A DNA stretch of 64,000 nt from Microbacterium sp. APC 3901 (GCF_030407765.1 NZ_JASDCU010000004.1:124001-188000); one strand, 5' to 3'; counted from the stretch's first letter, positions 36,121-45,478 are shown. The notes: a model not told the origin generated them from the sequence alone. Translations and numbers: made by a program.

Positions 36121-36360
36121 GAGTGCTCCTAAATGAAGTATGTGTTCATGGTCGGTTCACCGACCGGACACTTCGTCGTGCCGAGAGTCATGCTAGCGAT
36201 CAAGCCTGGGAGGCCCCGGGGGTTGACGTCGCTGTTGCCAATTCGTGATCCAGTACACACCCAACACTCAGATTCGTCCATATCCGGTCGACGAGAGGTC
36301 GGTGAGACGATCCTATGGGCGATTTGTTGCGGTGACCCGAAGAAAGTCGGCACCCGTTGA

Positions 36361-36366
36361 TACCGT
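36361..36366 (+). promoter_or_regulatory. -10 box of the ABC exporter operon
   Basis: TACCGT, 6 nt before the GTG at 36373; supports that GTG as the start. Confidence 0.45.
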
Positions 36367-36372
36367 AGGACG

Positions 36373-38187
36373 GTGACTGCTTCTTCCTCCGACGACCGCC
36401 CCGATCAGGTGGCTGACGCCGCGCCCGCCGCCCCGAAGAAGACCCCCGCCCGCAAGACGTCCGCCAAGAAGACGCCCGCCAAGCGTGCCCCGTCCAAGGC
36501 CGCGGCCGACAAGGCGGCAGCGACTGTCGAGGTGGTCGCCGAGCCGGCGCTGAAGATCGACCGGAGCCCTGAGAGCGCCGGTGCGCGATCTGCGGCGCCG
36601 AAGAGGACCACGTCTGCCACGGCGCGCGCGGCCGCAGCGAAGAACTCCTCGCGCGACACGACGGCCCGCGCGGCTGCGACCAAGACCGCTTCGGCGCGAT
36701 CCACGCCGATCAAGACGGCTGCGGCCAGGACGGTGGCAGCCAAGGCTGCTGCTGCCAAGACAACGGCTGCACAGAGCACTGCTGCAGCGGGGTCGGACTC
36801 GAGCGCATCGGCAGCGAAGACGGCTTCGGCGAAGACGGCTTCGGCGAAGACCGCGGCAGCCAAGGCCGCCGCGGAGAAGAGCGCTGCGGCGAAGGCCACG
36901 GCGCGGGCGTCGGCCGCGAGGACGACGGCGGCCAAGGCTGCTGCGGCGAAGACGGCCGCGGCGAAGGCTGCTGCGGCGAAGAGTTCCGCGGCCGAGGCTG
37001 AGGAAGCCGAGGCTGAGGAAGCCGAGGCCGTGACGGTCGAGGGCGTCGCTGTCGACCGAGCAGAAGCGGAAGCGGACACCGCGGCGGATGTCCGTGAGTT
37101 CGACGTCGACGCGTCGGGCTCGACGGGTGCGGCCGTCGAAGAGCAGGTCGAGGTCGCAGCGGAGACGCGCCCCGAGTCCGAGCGGCAGCCGCTGACGACC
37201 GAGCGGGAGGCATCCTCGGCCGTGCTGGCCGTCGACAGCGAAGAAGCACCCTCCGATCCCGCTCTCGAGACGGCACCGGTCGAAGACGCCACGGCCGAAG
37301 CCGCGACTGTCGCCGAGCCCACCGAGGAGCCGTCCGTCGAGGAGCACGCCTCATCCGGGGTCGTCGATCCCGTGACCGAGGCAGATGAGACAGACGAGGC
37401 CGTGAGCGGAGCCGGCGCGGCATCCGGATCCGAGGCCATCCGCATCCGCGGACTCGTGAAGACCTTCGGCGACCACACCGCGGTCAACGGCATCGATCTC
37501 ACCGTGCCCGCGGGGTCGTTCTATGGCATCGTCGGTCCCAACGGGGCGGGCAAGACGACGACCCTCTCGATCGTCGCGGGCCTTCTGCGCGCAGACGCGG
37601 GCGACATCGCGATCTGCGGCATCGATCAGTCGGCGAAGCCGCTCGCCGCGAAGCGCATGATGGGCGTGCTGCCCGATCGCCTCCGCACGTTCGATCGGCT
37701 CACGGGGCGGCAGCTCCTCTACTACTACGGGCTCCTCCGGGGGCTTGCATCGGCGGTGATCGAGAAGCGCGTCGCCGATCTCGCCCGAGCCTTCGACCTC
37801 GGGGAGGCCCTGAACCGCGTCGTCTCCGACTACTCGGCCGGCATGACCAAGAAGATCATGCTCGCGGGCGCGATGATCCACTCGCCGCGGGTCCTCGTGC
37901 TCGATGAGCCGTTCGAGTCCGTGGATCCGGTGTCCTCCGCGGTGATCCTGGACATCCTGCGCGCCTATGTCTCGCACGGAGGGACCGTGGTTCTGTCGAG
38001 CCATGGCATGGATCTCGTCGAGCGCGTCTGCTCGCGGGTCGCGATCATCGTCGGGGGAGAGGTTCTCGCCGAAGGCACGATCGACGAAGTGCGCGCAGGG
38101 CAGACGCTCGAGGCGCGGTTCGTCGAGCTCTCCGGCGGTATCGGCGAGGTGGAGGGGCTCGAGTGGCTGCACACGTTCTCCGACTGA
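36373..38187 (+). CDS. ABC transporter ATP-binding protein with long Ala/Lys-rich N-terminal tail
   Basis: 604 residues. Residues 1-240 are a low-complexity Ala/Lys/Thr tail with AAKTA- and SAKTA-type repeats, like histone H1 or mycobacterial HupB tails. Residues 240-355 are acidic. The ABC domain (about 356-600) has Walker A GPNGAGKTT from 388, a YSAGMTKK signature in place of LSGG, and Walker B VLVLDEPFESVDP. The permease gene overlaps its end by 25 bases. The ABC part is ordinary; the tail is not, and could bind nucleic acid or wall polymers. Confidence 0.83.
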   Translation: MTASSSDDRPDQVADAAPAAPKKTPARKTSAKKTPAKRAPSKAAADKAAATVEVVAEPALKIDRSPESAGARSAAPKRTTSATARAAAAKNSSRDTTARAAATKTASARSTPIKTAAARTVAAKAAAAKTTAAQSTAAAGSDSSASAAKTASAKTASAKTAAAKAAAEKSAAAKATARASAARTTAAKAAAAKTAAAKAAAAKSSAAEAEEAEAEEAEAVTVEGVAVDRAEAEADTAADVREFDVDASGSTGAAVEEQVEVAAETRPESERQPLTTEREASSAVLAVDSEEAPSDPALETAPVEDATAEAATVAEPTEEPSVEEHASSGVVDPVTEADETDEAVSGAGAASGSEAIRIRGLVKTFGDHTAVNGIDLTVPAGSFYGIVGPNGAGKTTTLSIVAGLLRADAGDIAICGIDQSAKPLAAKRMMGVLPDRLRTFDRLTGRQLLYYYGLLRGLASAVIEKRVADLARAFDLGEALNRVVSDYSAGMTKKIMLAGAMIHSPRVLVLDEPFESVDPVSSAVILDILRAYVSHGGTVVLSSHGMDLVERVCSRVAIIVGGEVLAEGTIDEVRAGQTLEARFVELSGGIGEVEGLEWLHTFSD

Positions 38188-39728
38188 GGGCGGCGCTCCT
38201 GATCGGATCGCTTCGCGACGAGCGTCGGGTGCGCACCCTCGCCATGCTCACTCTCGTGGTGATACTGACGGCTGTGGTCTGCGCTGCGGTTCTCAGCCTC
38301 GACGACGCCCCCGTCGCTGTCGCACGCACGGTCATCGTGCTCGGCAGCGCCGCTCTGCTCCTGGGTTTCCTGGTGGGCCCGATCCTCGTGGGGGCCGTCG
38401 ACCAGCTCGATCCCCGCCGCTTCGCGGTGTTCGGAGTCGACGAACGGCAGATGCCGTGGATCCTCGCACTCGCCTCTTTCATCAGCGTTCCGAGCCTCGC
38501 TCTGGTCGCCGTGAATGTCAGCGTGTGCATCGTGGCCGTCAGGCTGGGGGCGCCCTGGTTCATCGCAGTGCTGATGAGCGTGGTCAGCCTGCTGTCGACG
38601 ATCCTCTCGGCACGCATCGGAATGGCCGTGAACGCACTGCTGCTGCCCGAGCGTCGGTCGCGCGAGCTCACCGCCCTCTTCGCACTGGCCGTGATCGTGA
38701 TCGCGTTCCCCGTCGCCGTGTTCCTCGCCTCGCTCAAGTGGGACGGGCAGGTTCCCGCGGCCGTCGCGTCGCTGACGGCGACCATCGGCTTCACCCCTTT
38801 GGCCGCGTCGTCGCGGTTCCTCTTCTCGTTCGCGACGGAGGATGTCGCCGGAAACTGGATCAGCGGCATCGTGGCGCTCGGCACCGCAGTGGCGCTCTCG
38901 GCGCTGTGGTCGTGGCTCGTGCGCAGACTGCTCACCACCACGGAGCGTCCCGTGGCCTCGCGGGAGCGCTCGGGCCTCGGCTGGTTCGGTCTGCTCCCGT
39001 CGAACGCCTTCGGTGCGATCGCGTCGCGCAGCCTGGTCTACTGGCTGCGCGACCGCAGGTACATCATGAACCTCATCGTCGTCCCTGTGGCCGGCGCGCT
39101 CACCGTGCTGCCTCTCCTGGTGGCCGGAGTGCCGCTCGAGATCGCCGCGCTCGTTCCGGTCCCGGTGATGGCTCTGTTCTTCGGGTGGCTCCCGCACAAC
39201 GATGTCGCCTATGATTCCACGGCACTCTGGACTCACGTGGCCAGTGGCGTGCGAGGCATCCCCGATCGTCTGGGACGACTCGTCCCGGTCGTTCTGGTGG
39301 CTGTTCCGGTGCTCGCGATCGCCGTTCCGCTCACTCTGCTGTGGATCGACGACTGGCGTCTGCTTCTTCCGCTCACCGGCCTCGGTGCCAGCCTGCTGCT
39401 CTCAGCGCTCGGGTTCTCGAGCATCGTCTCGGTGATCGCGCCCTACGCCGTGTCGCGCCCCGGCGACAGCCCGTTCCAGCAGCCGCAGCGGCCGACTTCG
39501 CGCGGTGCATACGGCCCCGCCGCGGCATTCCTCGGTGCGATCGTGGTGAGCGTGCCGACCATCTGGCTTCTCGTGCTCACGATGCTCGAGGGGTCGCAGT
39601 TCGCCCCCGCGACATTCTGGGCCGGACTTGCGACCGGCATCGCCGTCTTCGCGATCGGTGTCGGCGTGGGCGGACGGATCTTCGAGCGCGAGGGCGAGCG
39701 GCTGATGGAGTTCGTCGAGACCGCGTGA
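38163..39728 (+). CDS. ABC exporter permease, polytopic membrane protein
   Basis: 521 residues from a GTG inside the end of the ATPase gene, so translation is coupled. About ten to twelve hydrophobic segments are spread across the protein, in two halves separated by a polar stretch at about 255-290 (RPVASRERSGLGW). No substrate-binding protein is nearby, which suggests export. The cargo is unknown. Confidence 0.8.
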   Translation: MAAHVLRLRAALLIGSLRDERRVRTLAMLTLVVILTAVVCAAVLSLDDAPVAVARTVIVLGSAALLLGFLVGPILVGAVDQLDPRRFAVFGVDERQMPWILALASFISVPSLALVAVNVSVCIVAVRLGAPWFIAVLMSVVSLLSTILSARIGMAVNALLLPERRSRELTALFALAVIVIAFPVAVFLASLKWDGQVPAAVASLTATIGFTPLAASSRFLFSFATEDVAGNWISGIVALGTAVALSALWSWLVRRLLTTTERPVASRERSGLGWFGLLPSNAFGAIASRSLVYWLRDRRYIMNLIVVPVAGALTVLPLLVAGVPLEIAALVPVPVMALFFGWLPHNDVAYDSTALWTHVASGVRGIPDRLGRLVPVVLVAVPVLAIAVPLTLLWIDDWRLLLPLTGLGASLLLSALGFSSIVSVIAPYAVSRPGDSPFQQPQRPTSRGAYGPAAAFLGAIVVSVPTIWLLVLTMLEGSQFAPATFWAGLATGIAVFAIGVGVGGRIFEREGERLMEFVETA

Positions 39729-39756
39729 CAGCCGCCCAAGCGGGCGCTTCCGCGGC

Positions 39757-39762
39757 TAGACT
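39757..39762 (+). promoter_or_regulatory. -10 box of the DUF3039 gene
   Basis: TAGACT, 6 nt before the ATG at 39769. Confidence 0.5.
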
Positions 39763-39768
39763 CTCGGC

Positions 39769-40035
39769 ATGAGTACTCCGCTGGACAGCCCCGATCAGGG
39801 CGGCGTGGCAACGCTTGATCGCGAACTGGAAGAACTCCTCCGCGAGGAGAACCTCGAGCCGGGCGATCACGAGCGCTTCTCCCACTACGTCAAGAAGGAC
39901 AAGATCCTCGAGTCGGCGATCACCGGCAAGCCGGTGCGTGCGCTGTGCGGCAAGAAGTGGACGCCGGGTCGCGACCCGGAGAAGTTCCCGATCTGCCCCA
40001 CGTGCAAGGAGATCTACGAGACGATGGTCGGCTGA
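39769..40035 (+). CDS. DUF3039 protein
   Basis: 88 residues, well conserved in Actinobacteria and of unknown function. An acidic N-terminal half precedes a zinc-ribbon-like C-terminal half with C60, C76 and C79 (ALCGKKW and ICPTCKEIY) plus H34/H39. Conserved charged residues around FSHYVKKDKI are family-typical. It is likely a small cytoplasmic metal-binding protein. Confidence 0.85.
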   Translation: MSTPLDSPDQGGVATLDRELEELLREENLEPGDHERFSHYVKKDKILESAITGKPVRALCGKKWTPGRDPEKFPICPTCKEIYETMVG

Positions 40036-40057
40036 GCGTTCGCGCGCTCAGCCGCAC

Positions 40058-41383
40058 TCAGCTCGCGTCTACGAAGACGGTGGGGATCGCCGGATCCGAC
40101 TTGCTGAGCGCGAGCGCCCGCACCGGAAGCTCCTCCCGCACCCGAAGGTGGTGTGCGCGCGCGGAGGCGGTTCCCTCGGGCCCCTCGAACGCGGTGTCGA
40201 TTTCGCCACGCTCGACGAACGTCGTCTGCAGCGCGCGTCCGTCCGCGTGCTCCGCCGGGGTGTCGAGCTCTTCGAAGCCATCTGAGACCACGACGGTCTC
40301 GGACTCGGCGACCCCGTCGACGAGGGTGCGGAATGCGGCTTTGCGCCCGCCGTGCGACGCCTTGTCGGTCGAGGCCTTCGCCACTCCGATCCACGATCCG
40401 CTCGGGTCCTGACGAGCCACGAGCTTGTAGACCATGCTCGCGGTGGGGTATCCGGATCCTGTGACCACCGAGGTGCCGACGCCGTACGCATCGACCGGTG
40501 ACGCCGCCAGAGCGGCGATCGCGTACTCGTCGAGATCGCTCGTGACCGTGATGCGAGTGCTCGTCGCACCGAGCTCGTCGAGCTGCGCCCGCACTTCTGC
40601 GGCGACGATGGGCAGGTCGCCGGAATCGATGCGCACACCGCCCAGGCCCGTGCCGGCGACGCGGATGGCCGTATCGACGCCGGTGCGGATGTCGTAGGTA
40701 TCGACGAGCAGGGTCGTGTCGGTGCCCAGGCTGGCGATCTGCGACCGGAAGGCCTCTTCCTCGGTCTCGTGCAGCAGGGTCCACGAGTGCGCGGCGGTGC
40801 CCATCGTCGGGATGCCCCACCGGCGTCCGGCCTCGAGGTTGCTCGTCGCACGGAAACCCGCGATGTAGGCGGCGCGTGCGGCTGCAACGGCGGACTGCTC
40901 GGCGGCGCGACGGGACCCCATCTCGGCCAGCGGACGCTCGCCCGCCGCGATGCTCATGCGCGACGCGGCGGTGGCGACGGCCGAATCATGGTTGAGGACG
41001 CTGAGGGCCAGCGTCTCGAGCACGACGGCGTCGGCGAAGCTGCCCTCGACCGTGAGGATCGGAGATCCGGGAAAGTAGAGCTCGCCCTCACGGTAGCCCC
41101 GGATCGATCCGGTGAAGCGGTAGTTCTCGAGATAGCTGAGCGACTCGCCATCCACCACGTGGTTGTCGCGGAGGAACCGCAGCTCGTCGTCTCCGAAGCG
41201 GAACCCGCGCAACAGCGTGAGAAGACGCCCGGTGCCGGCCACGACGCCGAAGCGGCGGCCCCCGGACAGTCGACGGGAGAACAGTTCGAACACACTCGGT
41301 CGCGATGCCGTGCCGTCGCGAAGCGCGGCGGCGAGCATGGTGAGTTCGTAACGATCGGTCAGAAGCGCCGTGGACGTCGTCAT
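40058..41383 (-). CDS. pncB: Nicotinate phosphoribosyltransferase
   Basis: 441 residues. It converts nicotinate and PRPP to nicotinate mononucleotide in NAD salvage. DRYELTMLAAALRDG at the N-terminus, the phosphoribosyl-binding GVRIDSGD and the GTSVVTGSGYP block match the family. It is convergent with DUF3039 and divergent from murI. TAAGCT lies 6 nt before the ATG. Confidence 0.93.
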   Translation of the reverse strand: MTTSTALLTDRYELTMLAAALRDGTASRPSVFELFSRRLSGGRRFGVVAGTGRLLTLLRGFRFGDDELRFLRDNHVVDGESLSYLENYRFTGSIRGYREGELYFPGSPILTVEGSFADAVVLETLALSVLNHDSAVATAASRMSIAAGERPLAEMGSRRAAEQSAVAAARAAYIAGFRATSNLEAGRRWGIPTMGTAAHSWTLLHETEEEAFRSQIASLGTDTTLLVDTYDIRTGVDTAIRVAGTGLGGVRIDSGDLPIVAAEVRAQLDELGATSTRITVTSDLDEYAIAALAASPVDAYGVGTSVVTGSGYPTASMVYKLVARQDPSGSWIGVAKASTDKASHGGRKAAFRTLVDGVAESETVVVSDGFEELDTPAEHADGRALQTTFVERGEIDTAFEGPEGTASARAHHLRVREELPVRALALSKSDPAIPTVFVDAS

Positions 41384-41389
41384 CCGCTC

Positions 41390-41395
41390 AGCTTA
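41390..41395 (-). promoter_or_regulatory. -10 box of pncB
   Basis: TAAGCT on the minus strand, 6 nt before the ATG at 41383. Confidence 0.5.
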
Positions 41396-41443
41396 GTGAC
41401 GACACCCGCACGGGTCGCTGAGCATGACGCGGTCGCACGCAGG

Positions 41444-41449
41444 TAGGCT
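41444..41449 (+). promoter_or_regulatory. -10 box of the murI operon
   Basis: TAGGCT, 8 nt before the ATG at 41458. Confidence 0.5.
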
Positions 41450-41457
41450 GGGTAGTC

Positions 41458-42291
41458 ATGAACGACGCCCCGATCGGAATCTTCGACTCCGGTGTCGGCG
41501 GACTCACGGTGGCTCGTGCCATCCGAGCCCAGCTGCCCCGGGAATCGTTCGTCTACATCGGCGACACGGCCCATTCCCCGTACGGCCCGAAGCCCATCGC
41601 GGACGTGCGGCGCTACAGTCTCGAGGTCCTCGACACGCTGGTCGATCAGGGCGTCAAGATGCTCGTGATCGCCTGCAACACCGCATCTGCAGCCATGCTC
41701 CGCGACGCGCGGGAGCGGTATGACATCCCTGTCGTCGAGGTGATCGGTCCGGCAGTGCGCCGAGCCGTCTCGACCACTCGCAACGGACGTGTGGGCGTCA
41801 TCGGCACAGTCGGGACGATCGGCTCACGTGCCTATCAGGACATGCTCGAGGTGAATGAGCGCCTCGAGGTGTTCACCGCTGCGTGCCCTCGTTTCGTGGA
41901 GTTCGTCGAGGGCGGCATCACCGGCACGCCGGAAGTGCTCGCCACCGCCGAGGAGTACCTTGCCCCACTGCGCGACGCCGGCGTCGACACCCTGGTGCTC
42001 GGCTGCACGCACTACCCGTTCCTCCGCGGTGCGATCAGCTACGTGATGGGGGAGGGCGTCACGCTCGTCTCCAGCGACGACGAGACCGCGGGCGATGTAT
42101 ACCGTCAGCTCGTGCGCGGCGACCTGCTCGCATCCTCCGACGCCACGGCGTCGTATGTCTACGAGGCGACCGGTGATTCGACGACCGAGTTCACCGCCCT
42201 CGCCAACCGTCTGATGGGCCGAGAGGTGCGCGACGTCCAGCTCGTGCAGACCGGCGTCATCACGCTCCCTGCTACGGCCCCCGGCTCATAG
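41458..42291 (+). CDS. murI: Glutamate racemase
   Basis: 277 residues. It makes D-glutamate for peptidoglycan. The two catalytic cysteines are C73 (IACNTAS) and C183 (LGCTHYPF), and the N-terminal [12 protein letters not shown] is canonical. It heads a probable operon with rph and the NTP pyrophosphatase, an order that is common in Actinobacteria. Confidence 0.96.
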   Translation: MNDAPIGIFDSGVGGLTVARAIRAQLPRESFVYIGDTAHSPYGPKPIADVRRYSLEVLDTLVDQGVKMLVIACNTASAAMLRDARERYDIPVVEVIGPAVRRAVSTTRNGRVGVIGTVGTIGSRAYQDMLEVNERLEVFTAACPRFVEFVEGGITGTPEVLATAEEYLAPLRDAGVDTLVLGCTHYPFLRGAISYVMGEGVTLVSSDDETAGDVYRQLVRGDLLASSDATASYVYEATGDSTTEFTALANRLMGREVRDVQLVQTGVITLPATAPGS

Positions 42292-42342
42292 CTCTCCCGC
42301 AGCACCCGCTTCATCCACCGCCCCTCCACCCGAAGGAACCCC

Positions 42343-43077
42343 ATGACCAGCATCGTCCGCGCCGACGGCCGTTCCACCGACCAGCTCCGCGAGATCACGA
42401 TCGAGCGCGGATGGAGCAGCCACGCTGAGGGATCGGCACTGATCAGCTTCGGCGGCACGAAGGTGCTGTGCACCGCGTCGTTCACGAACGGCGTGCCTCG
42501 CTGGCTCACCGGCAAGGGCAAGGGGTGGGTCACGGCCGAGTACTCGATGCTTCCTCGCGCGACCAACAGCCGCAACGACCGTGAGAGCGTCAAGGGGCGC
42601 ATCGGCGGGCGCACGCACGAGATCTCCCGTCTGATCGGACGTGCTCTTCGCGCCGTGGTCGACACCAAGGCTCTCGGCGAGAACACGATCGTCATCGACT
42701 GCGACGTGCTGCAGGCAGACGGAGGGACGCGCACCGCCGCGATCACCGGAGCCTACGTCGCGCTGGCGGACGCCATCGAATGGGGCCGCGAGAAGAAGTT
42801 CATCGGCAAGAACGCGACGCCGCTGCTCGATTCTGTGGCCGCGATCTCTGTCGGCATCATCGACGGCGAGCCCATGCTCGATCTGGCATACGTCGAGGAC
42901 GTCCGCGCCGAGACAGACATGAACATCGTCGTCACCGGTCGTGGGCTCTTCGTCGAGGTGCAGGGGACCGCAGAGGGGGCGCCTTTCGACAAGCGCGAGC
43001 TCGACGCCCTGCTCGATCTGGGTGTCGCCGGATGCGCCGACCTGAAGGGCCACCAGCTGAAGGCTCTCGCCGGCTGA
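42343..43077 (+). CDS. rph: Ribonuclease PH
   Basis: 244 residues, normal length. It trims tRNA 3' ends phosphorolytically as a hexamer. [34 protein letters not shown] and [19 protein letters not shown] are canonical blocks. It overlaps the next gene by TGATG. Confidence 0.96.
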   Translation: MTSIVRADGRSTDQLREITIERGWSSHAEGSALISFGGTKVLCTASFTNGVPRWLTGKGKGWVTAEYSMLPRATNSRNDRESVKGRIGGRTHEISRLIGRALRAVVDTKALGENTIVIDCDVLQADGGTRTAAITGAYVALADAIEWGREKKFIGKNATPLLDSVAAISVGIIDGEPMLDLAYVEDVRAETDMNIVVTGRGLFVEVQGTAEGAPFDKRELDALLDLGVAGCADLKGHQLKALAG

Positions 43078-43670
43078 TGAAGGTCGTCCTCGCCACGCAC
43101 AACGCGCACAAGGTCGCGGAGTTCCAGCAGATCGTCGCGGCGACGCGTCCGGATCTCGAGATCGTCGCGTACGACGGCCCGGAGCCGGTCGAAGACGGCG
43201 TCACGTTCGCGGAGAACGCCCTCATCAAAGCGCGCGCTGCCGCGCACCACACGGGACTCGTGGCTCTGGCCGACGACTCGGGTATCTGCGTCGACGTGCT
43301 GGGCGGGTCGCCCGGAGTGTTCTCGGCCTACTGGGCGGGGCAGAAGAAGGATGCCGCGGCCAACCTCGAGCTGCTGCTCGACCAGCTGCACGACATCGCG
43401 GATCCGCACCGCACCGCGCACTTCAACTCGACGATCGCGATGGTCGTCCCGAATGGACGTGAGCATGTGGTCGTAGGGAACTGGCCCGGTCGTCTGGCGC
43501 GGGAGGCATCGGGCGGCGGCGGGTTCGGCTACGACCCGATCTTCATCCCCGACGGCCAGCTCGAAGGTGAGGAGCGCACGGTCGGCGACTTCTCCGACGC
43601 GGAGAAGCAGGCCCAGTCGCATCGAGCGCGTGCGTTCGCCGAACTGGTGCCGCTGCTCGCAGGACTCTGA
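43077..43670 (+). CDS. rdgB: Non-canonical purine NTP pyrophosphatase (RdgB/HAM1)
   Basis: 197 residues. It removes dITP, XTP and ITP from the nucleotide pool. THNAHKVAEF, ADDSGICVDVLGGSPGVFSAYW and GGGFGYDPIF are the family motifs. The start is the ATG inside the rph stop; longer in-frame starts lie within rph. Confidence 0.95.
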   Translation: MKVVLATHNAHKVAEFQQIVAATRPDLEIVAYDGPEPVEDGVTFAENALIKARAAAHHTGLVALADDSGICVDVLGGSPGVFSAYWAGQKKDAAANLELLLDQLHDIADPHRTAHFNSTIAMVVPNGREHVVVGNWPGRLAREASGGGGFGYDPIFIPDGQLEGEERTVGDFSDAEKQAQSHRARAFAELVPLLAGL

Positions 43671-43677
43671 ACCACTT

Positions 43678-43727
43678 CCACGACAACCACTACGCTTGAC
43701 GTACTTCATGCGTAGTGGTTATCGTGG
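43678..43727 (+). promoter_or_regulatory. Promoter within a large inverted repeat before the DHFR/RibD-like gene
   Basis: Arms 43678-43695 and 43710-43727 match at 17 of 18 positions with a 14-nt spacer (core AACCACTACGC / GCGTAGTGGTT). A good -35 TTGACG (43696-43701) sits in the spacer. TATCGT (43720-43725) follows after 18 nt inside the right arm, and an ATG lies 7 nt beyond it at 43733. A dimeric repressor bound here would block the promoter. Confidence 0.65.
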
Positions 43728-44307
43728 TCGGCATGCGAGACTCACTTACTACATCGGAGTCACTCTCGACGGGTTCATCGCCGGCCCTGATGACGAGGTC
43801 GACTTCTATCCCGTGACTCCGGCCTTCGCCGAGACGCTCGGCACCGAGCTCGCCGACCTCCAGCCGGCACACGTTCGCGCGGCGCGCGGAGGCGCGGACG
43901 AGCCGCTGACCCGGTTCGACACGGTCGTGATGGGCCGCCGCACGTACGAGCCCGCGCTTCAGGTCGGCATCACCGACCCGTACTCGCACCTGCGCACGAT
44001 CGTGTTCAGCCGCTCGCTCCAAGACCCGGGTGAGGCCAACGTCGAGGTCGTCCGCACCGATCCCATCGCGCGGGTGCGGGAGCTCAAGGCGGAGGACGGT
44101 CTGGGCATCTACCTGGCGGGCGGAGCCTCGCTCGCGGGCGTCCTCCTCGACGAGATCGATCGGCTGATCGTCAAGAAGTACCCGGTGATCGCCGGCTCCG
44201 GAATCCCGATGGCGAGGCAGGAGTTCTCGCCGACCCCGTTCGCCCTCGACCAGGTGCGGTCGTTCGACAACGGCTGCGTCATGCTCGAGTACTCCCGTTC
44301 CCGCTGA
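43708..44307 (+). CDS. Dihydrofolate reductase/RibD C-terminal-family protein, start probably frameshifted
   Basis: The intact body (about 190 residues from LTYYIGVTLDGFIAGP) carries VVMGRRTYEPAL and YLAGGASLAGVLLDEID, typical of DHFR-like/RibD_C reductases of unknown substrate. The only in-frame start is the ATG at 43708, which falls inside the promoter/operator. The ATG expected from the promoter, at 43733, is out of frame by an extra GA at 43739-43740. Removing it would give MRLTYYIG, the usual family beginning. It may therefore be a pseudogene, a sequencing error or a real variant. It is the last gene before the integrated element. Confidence 0.7.
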   Translation: MRSGYRGRHARLTYYIGVTLDGFIAGPDDEVDFYPVTPAFAETLGTELADLQPAHVRAARGGADEPLTRFDTVVMGRRTYEPALQVGITDPYSHLRTIVFSRSLQDPGEANVEVVRTDPIARVRELKAEDGLGIYLAGGASLAGVLLDEIDRLIVKKYPVIAGSGIPMARQEFSPTPFALDQVRSFDNGCVMLEYSRSR

Positions 44308-44325
44308 CGAATCGCCTACTGAGAA

Positions 44326-44342
44326 TCATCACCATTCCCGAC
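44326..44342 (+). repeat. attL core (direct repeat)
   Basis: TCATCACCATTCCCGAC, identical to 53641-53657. It lies 19 bases after the DHFR-like stop, and no tRNA is involved. Confidence 0.85.
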
Positions 44343-44420
44343 ATGGGGTCTGGATTGGCTCTAAATCGAGAAACGAGATCGTCTTCCTGCGAGACACAGG
44401 CTATCCCGTGGTCATGACTT

Positions 44421-44439
44421 TGGACACGAATTGGACACG
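44421..44439 (+). repeat. Left arm-type integrase sites (two TGGACACG)
   Basis: TGGACACG at 44421-44428 and 44432-44439, 11 bp apart, 78 bp inside attL. The same pair with the same spacing and orientation recurs inside attR. Confidence 0.65.
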
Positions 44440-44508
44440 GAGTCACGACTGAGTCCTGAGTGACCGTAACGCTGTTAGGTCATACCTCAGGGTCAGATCC
44501 TGATGGGC

Positions 44509-44525
44509 CGATATCCTTCCTGACC
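44509..44525 (+). repeat. 17-bp direct repeat, copy 1 (before rep)
   Basis: CGATATCCTTCCTGACC, 65 bp before the Rep start; the second copy is at 45558-45574, ahead of the next gene. It could be a shared operator or Rep-binding site. Confidence 0.55.
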
Positions 44526-44590
44526 GTCCGGGGCAGAGAGAAGCCGCCCCATCCTGGCAGGGATTGAGGCGGCGGAAGATTTGAGATCTC

Positions 44591-45478
44591 GTGTCGATTC
44601 TACTCGACCCACCCCGCCCGCGACCACTGCGGCGAGCGCCGATCACGTCGGATACCCGTGCCCGATTCGAGCGTCCAGATGCCGCAGCAGCCCGTGGTGG
44701 ATGTTCACATATCTATGACCCGGTAACTATAGGCGGCACCCCCGATCATTACAGCGCGTCCGCACTAACTGAAACCCAGCGCGTGTACTCCCTCCGCTCA
44801 AAGATCCGGCGCTGTGGGCAGGCGGGCCACCGGTGCGGTTCGGCGCTCTGCGCCCGATGCTCGACTAGCCGGTCCGCCCAGCACCGCCGTGACCTCACAG
44901 CCGCTCTACGCCATCAGAACGGCACCGCCGTGTTCTGGACCGCAACCATCGCCACAACGCCCGAGAAGGGCATCAGGCAGGCGTGGGCAGACCTCCTGAG
45001 TGTGCTCCAGGCGACAACCCGGGGCGGATGGCTACAGCGGCAGGGCATAGCCGGTTCCGCTCGCGCCATAGAGCCCGAGATCACCCCTGGAGGCGCGCAC
45101 GTCCACGCCCACACACTTCTCGTTTTCAGATCTCAGATCGACGCCGAGAGATTCCGTCAGTTCGCACTAACTATGCGTTCGCGCTATCTCGCGGAGGCCG
45201 ACCGGCTGGGTATCGCGGCGAGCGCGGATGGCCAGGACGTCTCCCTCGTGAGGTCGCTCCCTCGCGTCGTGCGATACATCACCAAGATGGGCGTACGCGC
45301 TAACGGCACCGACTCACTCTCCCGCCTGTGGGCCGCAGTGGAGCAGGGCGACGCCGAGGCGCTGGCCATGGTGCACGAGCTGGAGGGTGCCGCCTACCGG
45401 CGCAGGGCATGGACGACGACCGGCGTCTGCCGTCCTCTCCTGGACTTCGATGACCTTCTCCGCGCTGGAGCCGTCTGA
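44591..45478 (+). CDS. Rolling-circle replication initiator (HUH endonuclease Rep)
   Basis: 295 residues from a GTG. RCR motif 1 FWTATI is at 115-120, motif 2 H170-V-H172-A-H174 (HUH metal site), and motif 3 Y229-I-T-K232 carries the nicking Tyr in the single-Tyr YxxK form. A Cys/His cluster (C75, H80, C82, C87, C90) precedes them as a putative zinc finger. It should nick one strand at a double-strand origin, allowing the excised element to replicate. Ribosome site is weak, so the exact start is uncertain. Confidence 0.85.
   Translation: MSILLDPPRPRPLRRAPITSDTRARFERPDAAAARGGCSHIYDPVTIGGTPDHYSASALTETQRVYSLRSKIRRCGQAGHRCGSALCARCSTSRSAQHRRDLTAALRHQNGTAVFWTATIATTPEKGIRQAWADLLSVLQATTRGGWLQRQGIAGSARAIEPEITPGGAHVHAHTLLVFRSQIDAERFRQFALTMRSRYLAEADRLGIAASADGQDVSLVRSLPRVVRYITKMGVRANGTDSLSRLWAAVEQGDAEALAMVHELEGAAYRRRAWTTTGVCRPLLDFDDLLRAGAV

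Noticed and set aside
36129..36353. Short overlapping frames (74-75 codons) on both strands in the spacer before the ABC exporter
   Set aside because: No ribosome site, no domain, and they cover the predicted promoters of the flanking genes.
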